A DNA stretch of 64,000 nt. Origin: Mesostigma viride (taxonomy: Eukaryota > Streptophyta > Mesostigmatophyceae > Mesostigmatales > Mesostigmataceae). Below, in pieces: positions 1-27,283 of the stretch. Both the position numbers and the translations under genes were made by a program. The notes under the pieces were generated by a model. The model searched no databases. It had not been told where the DNA came from and was given only the letters and a program-made list of their open reading frames with translations. The stretch spans positions 648,449-712,448 of the forward strand of contig RPFO01000594.1 of NCBI GenBank assembly GCA_009746045.1. Reading direction: 5' to 3'. Every line of letters begins with the position of its first letter. Position 1 is the first letter of the stretch.

Positions 1-172
1 CAGCCTCCCCTATCCGTCACTTTCTGGCAGCCTCTCTGATTTTCTCTTCTGGCAGCGACCCCGCATGCACTCGGGAGATAGCAGTATGCGATATAGGGAG
101 GTGCACTAGCATTCGAGTGGGTCATGGGCACGGCACCGCCGATGATTCGTCCCGCAATCGTTCGGAGACGCA

Positions 173-273
173 GGGCTGACGTATGGTGGGTTGTGACGTA
201 TGGTGGGTTGTGATGCGTATGGTGGGTTGTGACGTATGGTGGGTTGTGATGCGTATGGTGGGTTGTGATGACG
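173..273. repeat. Short 17-20-bp tandem repeat
   Basis: About five copies of (gc)gtatggtgggttgtgat/c alternate between a 17- and a 20-bp spacing. The array sits immediately 5' of the larger 36-bp array and is probably intronic for the cystinosin gene. Confidence 0.8.
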
Positions 274-303
274 GACCGTGGTGTAACATGCCACCATACC
301 ACG

Positions 304-1605
304 CCATAACAAGCCATGGCGTGCCATGACACGGCCACCCATGGACGAGCCATGACGTGCCATGACACGGCCACCCATGGACGAGCCATGACGTGCCATG
401 ACACGGCCACCCATGGACAAGCCATGACGTGCCATGACACGGCCACCCATGGACAAGCCATGGCGTGCCATGACACGGCCACCCATGGACAAGCCATGGC
501 GTGCCATGACACGGCCACCCATGGACAAGCCATGACGTGCCATGACACGGCCACCCATGGACAAGCCATGACGTGCCATGACACGGCCACCCATGGACAA
601 GCCATGGCGTGCCATGACACGGCCACCCATGGACGAGCCATGACGTGCCATGACACGGCCACCCATGGACGAGCCATGACGTGCCATGACACGGCCACCC
701 ATGGACGAGCCATGACGTGCCATGACACGGCCACCCATGGACGAGCCATGACGTGCCATGACACGGCCACCCATGGACGAGCCATGGCGTGCCATGACAC
801 GGCCACCCATGGACGAGCCATGACGTGCCATGACACGGCCACCCATGGACAAGCCATGACGTGCCATGACACGGCCACCCATGGACGAGCCATGACGTGC
901 CATGACACGGCCACCCATGGACGAGCCATGACGTGCCATGACACGGCCACCCATGGACGAGCCATGACGTGCCATGACACGGCCACCCATGGACGAGCCA
1001 TGGCGTGCCATGACACGGCCACCCATGGACGAGCCATGACGTGCCATGACACGGCCACCCATGGACAAGCCATGGCGTGCCATGACACGGCCACCCATGG
1101 ACAAGCCATGGCGTGCCATGACACGGCCACCCATGGACAAGCCATGACGTGCCATGACACGGCCACCCATGGACGAGCCATGGCGTGCCATGACACGGCC
1201 ACCCATGGACAAGCCATGACGTGCCATGACACGGCCACCCATGGACGAGCCATGACGTGCCATGACACGGCCACCCATGGACAAGCCATGACGTGCCATG
1301 ACACGGCCACCCATGGACAAGCCATGGCGTGCCATGACACGGCCACCCATGGACGAGGCATGACGTGCCATGACACGGCCACCCATGGACGAGCCATGAC
1401 GTGCCATGACACGGCCACCCATGGACGAGCCATGACGTGCCATGACACGGCCACCCATGGACGAGCCATGACGTGCCATGACACGGCCACCCATGGACAA
1501 GCCATGGCGTGCCATGACACGGCCACCCATGGACGAGCCATGACGTGCCATGACACGGCCACCCATGGACGAGCCATGACGTGCCATGACACGGCCACCC
1601 GCGGA
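304..1605. repeat. 36-bp minisatellite, about 36 copies
   Basis: The unit is gccatgacgtgccatgac followed by acggccacccatggacga. Copies are almost perfect. Two positions toggle independently (tgacg or tggcg; gacga or gacaa), giving a readable variant code. Because 36 is a multiple of three, all frames stay open on both strands; these long ORFs are not genes. Confidence 0.97.
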
Positions 1606-1621
1606 TTTGACTGAGAGATAC

Positions 1622-1950
1622 CACGCGGGCGACTGTAGATTCTCGCCACCAAGGGCTACTGTAGAGTCTTGCCACCAGGGCGACTGCGTAGTTTGGCCAC
1701 AAGGGGGACTGTATAGTTTTGTAGAGGTATGCCACCAGGGCGACTGTAGAGTTTGCCACCAGGGTGACTGTAGAATCTTGCCACCAGGGTGACTGCTAGA
1801 GTTTGCCACCAAGGGCTACTGTAGAATCTCGCCACCAGGGCGACTGTAGAGTTTGCCACCAAAGGCGACTGTAGAGTCTTGCCACCAGGGCGACTGTAGA
1901 GTTTGCCACCAAAGGCGACTGTAGAGTCTTGCCACCAGGGCGATTCCTCT
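1622..1950. repeat. 24-bp minisatellite (gccaccagggcgactgtaga)
   Basis: About 13 imperfect copies of a 24-bp unit built on gccaccagggcgactgtaga plus gttt or gtct. Substitutions and small indels show it is older than the neighbouring 36-bp array. Confidence 0.92.
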
Positions 1951-2400
1951 GTAGGGACCCGACAGGTGGCACGCTGGTTTGTCAGTGGCTGCCTGTCCCA
2001 TCTGCCAGGGTGTGTGAGTACGGTGCCACGTGCCAGGTGTTGCGTGGGCATGATGCCACGTGTATCACGTCCGTCATGTCGCTCAGTGCCGCCACGTGAC
2101 TTTCCTGACTTCATGGGCTGTGATGCTGCCAGGTGTCGGCATGCCCCCCCTGCGTTCACTTGTCGCCTGATCTCGTGTGTTTGATGCCAATGTTAATTGC
2201 GTCTTGCGCACCTTTTGACGTGGGTTGCGGTGGTTTATGTTCTTTGACTTCTCCCCCCCCCCTCTCCTCTGCCATCCTGCCCCTCTTCCCGCCTTGCAAC
2301 ACGCCGCATTGTGACCTGTGCTTGCGCCGCGCTTGCCCCCACACTTGCGCTGTGCCCCTGGCCGTGATTCCCTGGCCTCACCTTGCCCCACGATGCGCAG

Positions 2401-18221
<15,821 letters not shown>

Positions 18222-18283
18222 AGGCGCCGTTATATAGAAGGCCGCGGCTCCGCCAACATCAACTTCAGAGCCCCCAGGGATGC

Positions 18284-18445
18284 TGTTGTGTCTCAGGCGG
18301 ATCGGAGCGCTTATCGATTGGTGTCTGATGGTCATGGGTAGTCATACCTGTTGTGTCTCAGGCGGATCGGAGCGCTTATCGATTGGTGTCTGACGATCAT
18401 GGGTAGTCATACCTGTTGTGTCTCAGGCGGAGCGGAGCGCTTATC
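18284..18445. repeat. 65-bp tandem repeat just after the cystinosin stop
   Basis: Two and a half copies of a 65-bp unit beginning tgttgtgtctcaggcggatc and ending tgggtagtcatacc. It lies 60 bp past the TGA and may be in the 3' UTR. Confidence 0.9.
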
Positions 18446-18955
18446 GCTAGTTTTGGCAGGCGTTGCTGCGTCTAATGTAGCGAAAGGGGCAGGATGTCAC
18501 TGCATAATTGGAGCAATCATCATGTTTCTTGATACGAATGCAATCTTTTGCGTAGCATTCATCTTGCCCGTGCAGATCAGAGTAGACACATCAGATAGAC
18601 TAGCTGGCACCAAGCCCTCGCACCCCGGGGGTTTCGTCCTCACGTGGCATGCCCCAGGCCACGCACGGCCAAGCGGCCATCCGTTGACTTACCCTGATAG
18701 GTTGCGCATGGACATGTGCTATCCTAGAAACACGGGGCTCACCCCCGGTCAGCCTCCGGGCTTCTCTGTGATGTCGAGGCATATGACTTGTAAAGATAGG
18801 TGGCAGGTAGTTATGAAGGATACCAACCCCAAGTCGGAGGGGGCCCTGAATGTGACCGAGTTCGGCAACCACTTAGCGATTCGGGCCGCTGTGCCCGCAA
18901 CCCTGTAACTAGAAGCTCTAGATAGCTAGCTTCATCCACCCCACTGATTCCATTT
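18446..18955 (+). other. 3' flank of the cystinosin gene, no second gene recognised
   Basis: An open frame (18351-18908) crosses it but shows no recognisable domain. TGTAA, the usual chlorophyte polyadenylation signal, occurs at 18904-18908 and is a possible 3' end signal, though the motif is too short to be secure. Confidence 0.35.
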
Positions 18956-18956
18956 C

Positions 18957-19243
18957 CATCCCACTGAGGACTTATGCTCACGTGACGCAGTTTACGTGTA
19001 AATTAATAAGGGATGGGTGTCTGTCTAGCCTCTAGTTGCAGGGTGGCGGGCGCCACGGCCCGAGCACAACCAAATTATCAAGGAGACAACCAGCCCAGGG
19101 GAGAAACCAAATTATGTGTATTAATTAATTAATTAATTAACCAATTAATTAATTAATTAATTAATTAACCAATTAATTAATTAATTAATTAATTAATAGA
19201 CACGTGACTGCGTCACGTGAGCATAAATAAGTCCTCAGTGGGA
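18957..19243. mobile_element. Small inverted-repeat (MITE-like) element with TTAA-rich core
   Basis: The left arm (18957-18993, cccactgaggacttatgctc then acgtgacgcagt) is matched in reverse complement by 19204-19241 (ctgcgtcacgtgagcataaa then taagtcctcagtggg), with a 4-nt indel. The 200-bp centre includes ttaattaa runs (19122-19195). No coding capacity. A flanking target duplication was not identified. Confidence 0.75.
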
Positions 19244-19587
19244 GGGGAACATGACGGCGCTAAACCACGGGTCCATGGCAAGGGGAGCAAGCTGTAGGTC
19301 CGTGCAAATGGCATTGCAGAATTTGCGCAGTGATGTTGAGAGCAATGAATTCACTTCTTTGGCACACGTGCGCTGGACCCACGGCCGAAACTCGGTGCCT
19401 TTGGCAAAAAGGTCTACAAGTATCCTATATATTAATTTGGTAAGTGAAGGCCATCCGACACTATCCAGGGCATCGCGACTTCCCCGCCAATCCGGAAAGG
19501 CTGGGAATTACTGAACGCCAATACGCAAGAACGCAATATATGACGAGCAAACGCACACAGACGCAACGCAGTTTGGCGGATGCGCTC

Positions 19588-20060
19588 GGCCATGAAAATT
19601 CGTCTGCAGCTCAGGCCGCAGCTTCACCCTCAGGTCCGGCAGGCAGCGGTGACACTAGTACGTCGTGCACTGGTGGTCGCCCAGCAACCTAGCTCCCGGG
19701 ATCAATGCCTCGCCATCGGCATCGCCTGACCCTAAACGCACCCGCTCAGCCGACAAAACAGGAGGGTCTTCACGCCCCTCAGAACCGCGCTTTCGGCCCC
19801 AACCTTTCCAGGTCGATGATCACGACTGGACCAACATGTCTCCGGCCGATGCTATGCACTGCATGTTCTTCGGGGACTACGCCTCGCTTTACGACCTGTG
19901 CCTCCATCTCCACGACATCAATCGCCTCATCTGCCCCAACGGCAACCGCTGGCACAACATCAGCATGCTGTTCGGGTGCCCCCGCCCCCAACTCCAGCAT
20001 GCCATCCTCAACTCCCTTCTCCAGCGCTCTGACGGCGAGATCTGGGCTCCATCCATCTAG
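19588..20060 (+). CDS. Coding-like ORF of unknown function
   Basis: The clearest part runs from about 19705 to the stop at 20060. It contains FQVDDHDWTNMSPADAMHC, MFFGDYASLYDLCLHL, HDINRLICPNGNRWHN and LQHAILNSLLQRSDGEIW, with balanced composition unlike the repeat ORFs nearby. No family was recognised. A Ser/Pro-rich stretch just upstream (19588-19690, ASPSGPAGSGDTS) has a diverged DNA copy on the minus strand at 39835-39935, so this may belong to a repeated element rather than a host gene. The start codon is uncertain; an exon with a splice acceptor is possible. Confidence 0.4.
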
Positions 20061-21204
20061 TTGTGAGAGAGTAATGCCGAAGAACGCCATGGCTCTTGCA
20101 GGAATGTTGCCTTTATTACATAAAGAGAACACAGACGTAAGTCACGTCAATTCCAAGACTGCACGCAGCACAGACGACAAGGTCGCAGTGCATGCCAAGA
20201 GAACGTGCACGCTTGCAAGAGCTAGCGTCCTGGTGCTATCAAGTCACACATATAACTTGCTAGGGACGCGTCCAAGTATTCAGCTGCACTGTCACAGCTG
20301 AACTGTCAATCAATTGATTGAACACAACAGACTCTGGCACGCCTTTGGCGCGCAGATCTAGTATCAATTGTCCATACGGCTAGTCCTGTGGACCTATCCG
20401 TACATTACTCAGCATCAATTGTCCCATAGGTCCTGGCGCGCTATGCAGCACGCTTACCTATCAATTGACCATCAACTCCTGTACAAGTCCTGTCAACGTC
20501 CTGCGGACTATCAAAGTGACACTTGTACATATCCTGTGTCCGTACGCGCCCACATTGGCGCGCCGGCCACTGTCGGCACAGCCTAGGAAACGTCATAACT
20601 TTTACGTCCCGTAACCAAATGAGGCGTTCAAGGTGCCGTTGGAAAGAGCGTAATGTTCAATCTCTATCCATCTAACGTAAATCCTTTACGTTAACTCCAA
20701 TCCCTTCTTTTCTTTAGGGATCACATCCCCTGCCAGCCGGGACCCTTGAAGTAGCTTGAAATGTCCTTCACTCCAGCTTGAAGCTTGAACAGATGTCTTT
20801 AATGGCCAATGCCATTCCCCCAGCCCTTTCTTTTAAGGAACTGGAAAAGAAACAGATCTGCCACAGGGAAAACCATTCCATGAGAAATGGAGAAAAACCT
20901 ATGGAAGTGGTATTACAGAGTACCACCAGATATTGGAAACACACAAAATTAAACACATACATGTTATATTCTATGAGGTCTTCTCCTGGCATTAATCCCA
21001 TCACCTCGGTACAGCCTCCAGTACAATGACCTTCTGGCGGTGAGTTACATTAATCCCAGATATTAATCCCATAAACCCAGTACATATTTAATATAAGCAC
21101 AATAAATCCATGACAATTAATATACCACTTGACGAAGTAAGGCGTATTACAATAGTTTGCCTGTCATTCTCTCAACAGGGTAGTATTGGCGCCCGTCTTA
21201 CGGC
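20061..21204. other. Intergenic stretch without recognised genes
   Basis: It contains repeated caattg and ggcgcgcc motifs with similar surroundings (20300-20580; for example tcaattgtccatacgg and tcaattgtcccatagg), then AT-rich unique DNA. No ORF with recognisable homology was seen on either strand. Confidence 0.6.
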
Positions 21205-23419
21205 GCCCGTCTACTTAAAAATTAAATTAAATTATAACATGCCGCCGTGGGGAGGTCATGTAGCACATATTTCATGATGGATGGGGTGGAGGAAGCCGCG
21301 TGATCGAACTATACTAACTCTAACTCATCTAGAAAATCCTAACTACACTACTCATCAAAACGCCGCCTCCGCTTGGGGGGAGGTGGCTTGCCCACAGGGT
21401 CGGGCGTGTGCGCCTTGACAATCTTCTTCCACCGCGTCTTGTCCTGCATGACAGTCCAAAGACGGGAGAGAGAGTGGATGCGGTGCTCAAACTGGGCTGG
21501 GACCACTAGGTCGTCCAGCAACATCTGAACGTAGTTCATGACAGGTTTCCCTACCCGTTTGGGAATGTCCTCTGGGCCAGGCCAGGTCAGAATGTGCCGC
21601 CCTGGCTGGCCAAGCCGCTGGGGGCCGGCCAGACCGAGGGTGGTGTCGACCTGGCTGGTGCGGGCAAGGTGTCCTACAAATGCTATCCTACGCTGCCTAA
21701 TCTCGTCCAAAACACGAGGCATGCCATGATACAAAGATTCTGATGACGGACGCTCGGAAAAACCTACGTTAAGGACCTGTCGGAGCATCCTGTAAACCGT
21801 GCCGTCTAGCCGAGCTGCCAGTTTGGGTGGGAGGGTCCACGCCTCGGCGCCATACGTGAGCACCGTGAGGACGAGGACCTTGAAGAGCATGCGCTTGCGG
21901 TGCCCGCCCAGGCCCTTCGAGCGCCAGTAGGGTGTGAGCGAACGGAGCTTGGCCCAGGCAAGGCCGATGCGGGTGTCCACATCGTCGGCGGTGTCAGGAA
22001 GCCAGCTCCCCAACAGCTTGAAGCGGTCGCGGAACGGGACCTCCGTCCCGTCGAGCAGGCGCGGCAGCGGTGGTTTACTGGAGGCCCCACCAATCACCAT
22101 CGCCTCGGTTTTGACACTAATCTCCAACCCCACCGCCCGCGCCTCCAGGCCCAGGCAGTCCAGCCAGGTCTGAATGTGCTCGGGACTCTCGATGAGGGTG
22201 GTATCATCCGCATAAATCAGGTCGGCAAGGCGGTAACCAGGTCTAACCCCGCCGTGCTCTTTCACGTTAAGGATGTCCAAGCCTGGCTCGAACCCCTTAA
22301 GAGCAGTAAAGCGCGCACGTGCCCCGGGCGCATGACGTGATCCACGACAATAATGAACAGGTATGGGGACAGGACACAACCTTGCCACACCCCGTGGTGA
22401 AGGGGGAATGGTGGGGTGGTGCCTTCCGCAGTCCGTACTACTGCCTGTGAGCCCTCATACAGTCGGCGAATGGCAGCAATAAACGCAGGTGGCACCCGAT
22501 CCAGAGCTAGGATGGCCCAAAGAGCCTCCCAGAGAACCGTGTCAAAGGCTTTGATATAGTCAACAAAAATGAAGACCAGCGGCAAACTGTCAGGGGGAAG
22601 GCGACGCACCTCCTCCATCAATCGGCGCGCGACAAACACAGCCATGACAGTGTTACGACCACGACGGAAACCCATCTGAGACTCACCCAGGTGTGGCCCA
22701 CGGGTCCAGCGCGGCGCGGAGCCTGTGCAGCATCATGCGCATGAAGACCTTCAGCGCGGCGCTCTGGAGGCAGACACCCCGATAGTTACCGGGGTCAGCA
22801 GCAGAGCCCTTCTTGTACAGCATGACGCGGATGGCCGTCTGCCACTCAGCAGGCGGAGGCTCGTCAGAGAGCAGGACACGGTTGCAGAACGCCAGCAGAA
22901 GATCCTTCACCGCCAGATCAGGGGTCTTCAGCAGCTCAGCAGAAAGGTGGTCGGCACCGACCGCCGCATCGTACCGCAGGCGAGCAAGGGCGCCGTCCAA
23001 TTCCTTCAATGTGAAGGGGTGGACGACGTCGTCAGTGGCAAGGCAGCCCTCCTGCAAGGCGGGGACTTGGTAGTCCGCGGCCGAGGAGGGGGGCGCTGGC
23101 GGCGGCGGGGGTCCGGCGACCCCGAGGCGGGCGGCCGTCTCGGGGTGAAGCGGCGGGGGGGGGGCGCGAGCCCCACCGGTCAAGGAAACATTGTGGGCCA
23201 ACCAGCGGTCAAGGCTGACCGGCGCCGTGCCGTCCCCCGTGTGCTCCACCGGGGTGCGCTGCCGCCGGCCGCCGAGCCGGTCGAGGTGGTACCACATGTC
23301 CTTGCCCAGGTTGCGAGCCTGGCAGGCCTTGGCATCCGCGATGCACTGGGCCGCCTCCGCGTCCTGAGCGTGCTCGTAGGCCTCCACAAGGGCGGCCTTG
23401 GGCAATGGCCCGTCTACTT
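21205..23419 (-). mobile_element. 5'-truncated LINE with 12-bp target duplication
   Basis: gcccgtctactt occurs at 21205-21216 and 23408-23419 and bounds the element at 21217-23407. On the minus strand the 3' end is ...gcatgttataatttaatttaattt. The body encodes reverse transcriptase and the C-terminal region of a LINE ORF2. Precise duplications and an A/T-rich tail indicate target-primed reverse transcription. ORF1 and the endonuclease are missing because of 5' truncation. Confidence 0.92.
21348..23405 (-). pseudogene. LINE ORF2 fragment: reverse transcriptase and C-terminal domain
   Basis: Three overlapping frames carry one protein. 23405-22683 holds the RT fingers (AVGADHLSAELLK, AEWQTAIRVMLYKKG, NYRGVCL). 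22675-22262 has GFRRGRNT, FVDYIKAFDTV and the variant GVWQGCVLSPYL. 22388-21348 has LADLIYADDTTLI (the YADD catalytic box) followed by the conserved C-terminal region (GAEAWTLPPKL, RQRRIAFVGHLARTS, TRWKKIV) to the stop. Frameshifts near 22680 and 22330 separate the frames, so the copy is not functional as it stands. Trp replaces the usual Arg in GxRQGC. Confidence 0.93.
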
Positions 23420-24110
23420 GTCAGATGGTAAATTGCCACATGCAGCTAGCAAACAAATGACAAAATGAAACACATAGGCAACAATTATATCCTGCCCTGG
23501 GGAACTAGTAGGGAAGTCTGAACAGGCAAACACCTGAGTACAGGCCAGCTTGTAGAAACATAATCCCAGGGAATCAAACCCCGCCCTATAGACCCCAGAA
23601 TAATAAGGTTCCCAGACCATTGTGAGAGGTATGTACAAATATACATTTCTTTTAAAATAGAATACATGGTCTGTAATGGACCTGTCAACCTTGTGTAGTC
23701 AACAGCATGAACCCCAGCCAAAACCTGGCTGTATCCCGATTAAGATCGATCAGAGTGAGTGTACCATGGTCCATGAGCCTTAGTACAGACTAAAATACAG
23801 GTATTATGCCAGTCACAATGCGCACAACGGTATGAAAGTGCCAAAAACCTACCTTATAAGCCCTACATGGAGCAGATTAAGTCCAAACATGCTAGATATG
23901 TGCAGGCAGCATGTTTGGGACACCAATAGAAGGAATTGAACTTTCCAGATTTTTCTGACCTCGCGGTTGGTCTATTTTTGGCACATCTATTTTTAGCAAA
24001 ATTTCAGGTTTTATAATAAACATAGCCCGTATAACATGCAAATGAAGAGCTCCTGGCCTGGCTGCTTGCAAGGAGACTGATGCTCATGACTACCAACTGT
24101 GCACCAGGTC
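23420..24110. other. AT-rich intergenic DNA
   Basis: No gene or clear repeat was recognised on either strand. From about 23940 it grades into sequence resembling the satellite that follows (tttttagcaaaatttcagg). Confidence 0.55.
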
Positions 24111-24835
24111 CCCTGGTCATCTGACCCCGTTTAGTGACAAACTGCCACCAAATGCTAGCAAAAACGCGCGTTTTTCACGTTTTTCACCACATAATGTTGC
24201 AGTTTCCATACAATTTGTGCCCAGCTGAGGCTGGATCTCTGCATGCATGCTTAACATCATTATTTTAGACATTGTGAAAAAATTCAGGTCCTTAACACTT
24301 CGTTTGGTGACATTTTGCTGACAAATGCTAGCAAAAACGCACGTTTTTCACCTTTTTCACCACCATTCATTGCAGTTTCCATACAAGGTGTGAACAATTG
24401 AGACTGGAAATTTGCAGGCAGACTTGAAATTGCTAGTTTAGCCAATGCACAAAAATCCAGGTCAACCAGGTGTCATTTGATGGCAGTTTGTCAGCAAATG
24501 TTACCAAAAGTGCGCGATTTTCGCCTTTTATTATGCCACAGTTCATAGCAGTTTTCATAGAAGGTGTGAACAATTGAGACTGGAACTTTGCAGGCAGACT
24601 TAAAATTGCTAGTTTAGCCAATGCACAAAAATCCAGGTCAACCAGGTATCATTTGATGGCAGTTTGTCAGCAAATGTTACCAAAAGTGCGCGATTTTCGC
24701 CATTCTCACCACAACTCATTGCAATTTTCATAGAAGGTGTGCTCAGTTGAGGCTGGAACTTTGCAGGCAAGCTTAAAATCGCTAGTTTAGACAATGCACA
24801 AAAATCCAGGTCACTCAGGTGTCATTTGGTTGAGT
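24110..24835. repeat. About 176-bp satellite, roughly four diverged copies
   Basis: Units share gctagtttagccaatgcac, aaaaatccaggtcaaccagg, tgtcatttgatggcagtttg and tcagcaaatgttaccaaaag, starting near 24255, 24430, 24606 and 24780. The central two are the most alike and the 5' copies are strongly diverged. A monomer of about 175 bp is a common satellite length. Confidence 0.85.
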
Positions 24836-24965
24836 AACTGAATACATGCAATACATGTCAGTTTCGCTTCTAAGACGCTCACTGATTGAGCAAACCTCCT
24901 AAGTGAAATATGGTCACCTCCCATTTATATGGCTTGCTAACTATAAAATCCTTTCATCCATTATG

Positions 24966-25929
24966 CGCTACCTTACTCGCCTACAACGACGCCGCCGTAT
25001 TCAGCGTGCTGAAGCTCCGCAGCGACACCGAAGCCCCGATTCGCCACCCTTACACAGGCAAGATTTTGGAAGCTTATTCGGATGAGTGGCGTGGTTGGCA
25101 GGCGGAACAGCGTCAGCTTGCCTGTCTTATTTCGTGCTGCCCTACGCTTGTCGAGCTGCCGGCGACAGCCATCGCCGGGCCAGCCCCCGCGTCCGATATT
25201 ACCGGGCAACTGCAGAACCTCGCACAGTCTTTTACGACCGTGCAGGGCGAAATTAAGGTCCTGACAGAGGCGTCTGCAGCTGCGACAGCACAATTGCTGG
25301 AGCTGAAGAAAGCCATGGCAGCCCCCGCCAAAACGACCACGTTTGCCGACGTTACCGGCAAGCAGTTGACCACCATTGTTCAACAAGCGGCCAAGTCTGC
25401 CGCTACCGCTGCGGTCACCCAGAATGCAGTGGAGCAACGCAAACGCAATATGGTAATCAAGAGCTTCCAGAAAGGCGAGGCCCATGAGACAGCACACTCA
25501 CTTACCGAGTTGCTGCGCGGCCCAGCGTTTCTGGGCAGGCTGCAGCTCCAGAACCGTGTTGCCATTGAACGTGCCATTCGGCTGCAAGGCCCTATGGGCC
25601 TGGTCGTCGTCACCATGGCCTCTATGCACGACAAACGTCTCGTTCTGGGAGCACGTCGTCTGCTCCAGCGAGGTGAGTTCAGCCTCGACGAGGACTACAC
25701 GCCGGCCCAACTGAAGGCGAGGAGCGCGGTGTGGAACAGCCCCGCCGTCCAGGCAGCCAAGGAGCACGAGACCCCGGGTAAGCGCATTAAGCTGCGTCTG
25801 CTTCAGGATGGCTCCTTCGCAGCATTCTTTGGTGGGCAGAGGCTTCCAGGTGTTCCGATTAACACCCCCGGAGCGGAGTCTCGTCAGGTGTCTAGCCAGA
25901 AGGGTGCTGCCTCTGTTGGTAGACAGTAG
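24966..25929 (+). pseudogene. LINE ORF1 protein, 5'-truncated
   Basis: The frame is open from the element boundary to TAG at 25927-25929. The apparent ATG at 24910 is in host flank, so the true N-terminus is missing. The reading begins with YNDAAVFSVLKLRSDTEAPI, then DEWRGWQAEQRQLACL. A helical stretch follows (QLQNLAQSFTTVQGEIKVL, then Ala-rich SAAATAQLLELKKAMAAP), and then a basic second half with RAIRLQGPMGLVVVTMAS and HDKRLVLGARRLLQRGEF. The layout (coiled coil, then basic RNA-binding-like domain) fits LINE ORF1 chaperones. No zinc knuckle was seen. Confidence 0.75.
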
Positions 25930-26188
25930 GTAGACAACCTTCCTCGTCGGCTCGCGGCTAACAGGCTTCGGAGACAGCCTCTAAACAGTCCCGTTCCACT
26001 ACCATGCCTCGACCTATAACCGTCGGGTGAAAGCCATGGTGGTGCCGGTATTTCGGGCCACAACCTCATCTGTCAAATGTCAGATCCGTAAAACCCAACG
26101 TTTGCTAGATTACCTACGCCTCGGCGTTGTGCAATCAGCCCCAACCCCGAATACCCCGAGCAAGCGGCAGGCTCGCATCCTACGCTAA

Positions 26189-27283
26189 TTGCAGGACAAA
26201 ATAAATGCGATGAAAAGCACTATTTCTACCGCTTCCCTTCCCCCCTCCGTTTCATCCCCACCTCCACCCCCCGCCGCATCCACCCCCATCATCCATCGTC
26301 GTCCTCCCCTGGTGGGCCAGCAGGCATCCTTGGCCCTCGCCACTTTTAACACCCGCACATTGCTAGATGACGACCATAGCTGCCGGATCGAGGAGCTAGT
26401 CGCATTTTGCATCGAGCATCGTGTATCTATATTAGGCGTCCAGGAACACCGCCGCACGGTGCCACTTGGCCTGGTGAGCACTGCTCGCTTGGCGGGTGGC
26501 TGGCGGTTTTACTTCGCTGGCAGCGGTACGTCTGGCCAAGGTGGTGTTGGTCTTTTGTGTTCGCCGCTGGCAGTTGCTAGCCTCAGCACGCTTAAGTTTC
26601 TAACCCCACGCCTTATGGTAGCACATTTCACCTCTGTCGAGGGCGGTCTAAACACCACCTCACGGTGGGGGTGGGCTACGCACCCCACAGTGGCCTACTT
26701 GATTCGGCCCGTGAGGAGTTCTTCGAATCCTTGCATGACCTTGAGAGGGTCACCCCGGCCCGCCACTTTTTGGTTATGCTGCTCGACGCCAATGCCACGC
26801 TCCCCGTGGGCACTGCTGGCAGCCGCTTTGCGCCTGCAGACACTACTGCTAACGACAACACTCCCCTGTTTTCTGCCTTTTTGCGGGATAGCGGGATGGT
26901 TGCTGTCAACTGCCACTTCCAACGTCCCTCACAGGACTTGGTCACTTTTCGTGGCCCTAACGGCCGTCAGGCCTGTTTGGACTACGTGGTGGTACGGCAG
27001 CCCAGGTGCACCTCGGTCCTGGACACCCGAGTGTTTGACACGCCGACGGTGTGCTCTGACCACCGGTTGGTGCGCGCGACCCTTCGGCTCCGGTTCCACG
27101 TCCCCGCGCGCCGCGCCCCAGTGGTCCGCCCTGACTGGTCTGCTCTACGTCCGGTCAAGGGAGATCCTGAGGACTGGACGGACGCCGAGCACGAGCGGAA
27201 CTGGTGCCGACGGATGTACCTGTCGGCACTGGACGCCCGGGCGGACGTCGACGAGCTGGACAATGGTGCCCCCAACGCAGCCA
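26189..27283 (+). pseudogene. LINE ORF2 N-terminal APE-type endonuclease, frameshifted
   Basis: It begins in one frame (LALATFNTRTLLDDD, SILGVQEHRRT with the catalytic Glu) and continues after a frameshift near 26665 with FLVMLLDANATLP, DLVTFRGPNGRQACLDYVVV and VCSDHRLV (the terminal SDH motif). These are the ordered motifs of LINE apurinic endonucleases, which nick the target DNA. A Pro-rich lead (26220-26300) precedes the domain. The reading then meets the deletion junction at about 27283. Confidence 0.9.

Noticed and set aside
106-1812. Long opposite-strand and same-strand ORFs over the 36-bp array
   Set aside because: They arise because the 36-bp period is a multiple of three and stop-free in all frames; the flanks show no coding signal.
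1951-2110. RWFVSGCLSHLPGC reading as the missing first PQ helix
   Set aside because: It lacks Pro-Gln at the end and a phase-0 donor; similarity is only superficial.
24910-24965. ATG at 24910 as the start of LINE ORF1
   Set aside because: The 10-bp target duplication ends at 24965, so these codons are host flank read by chance.
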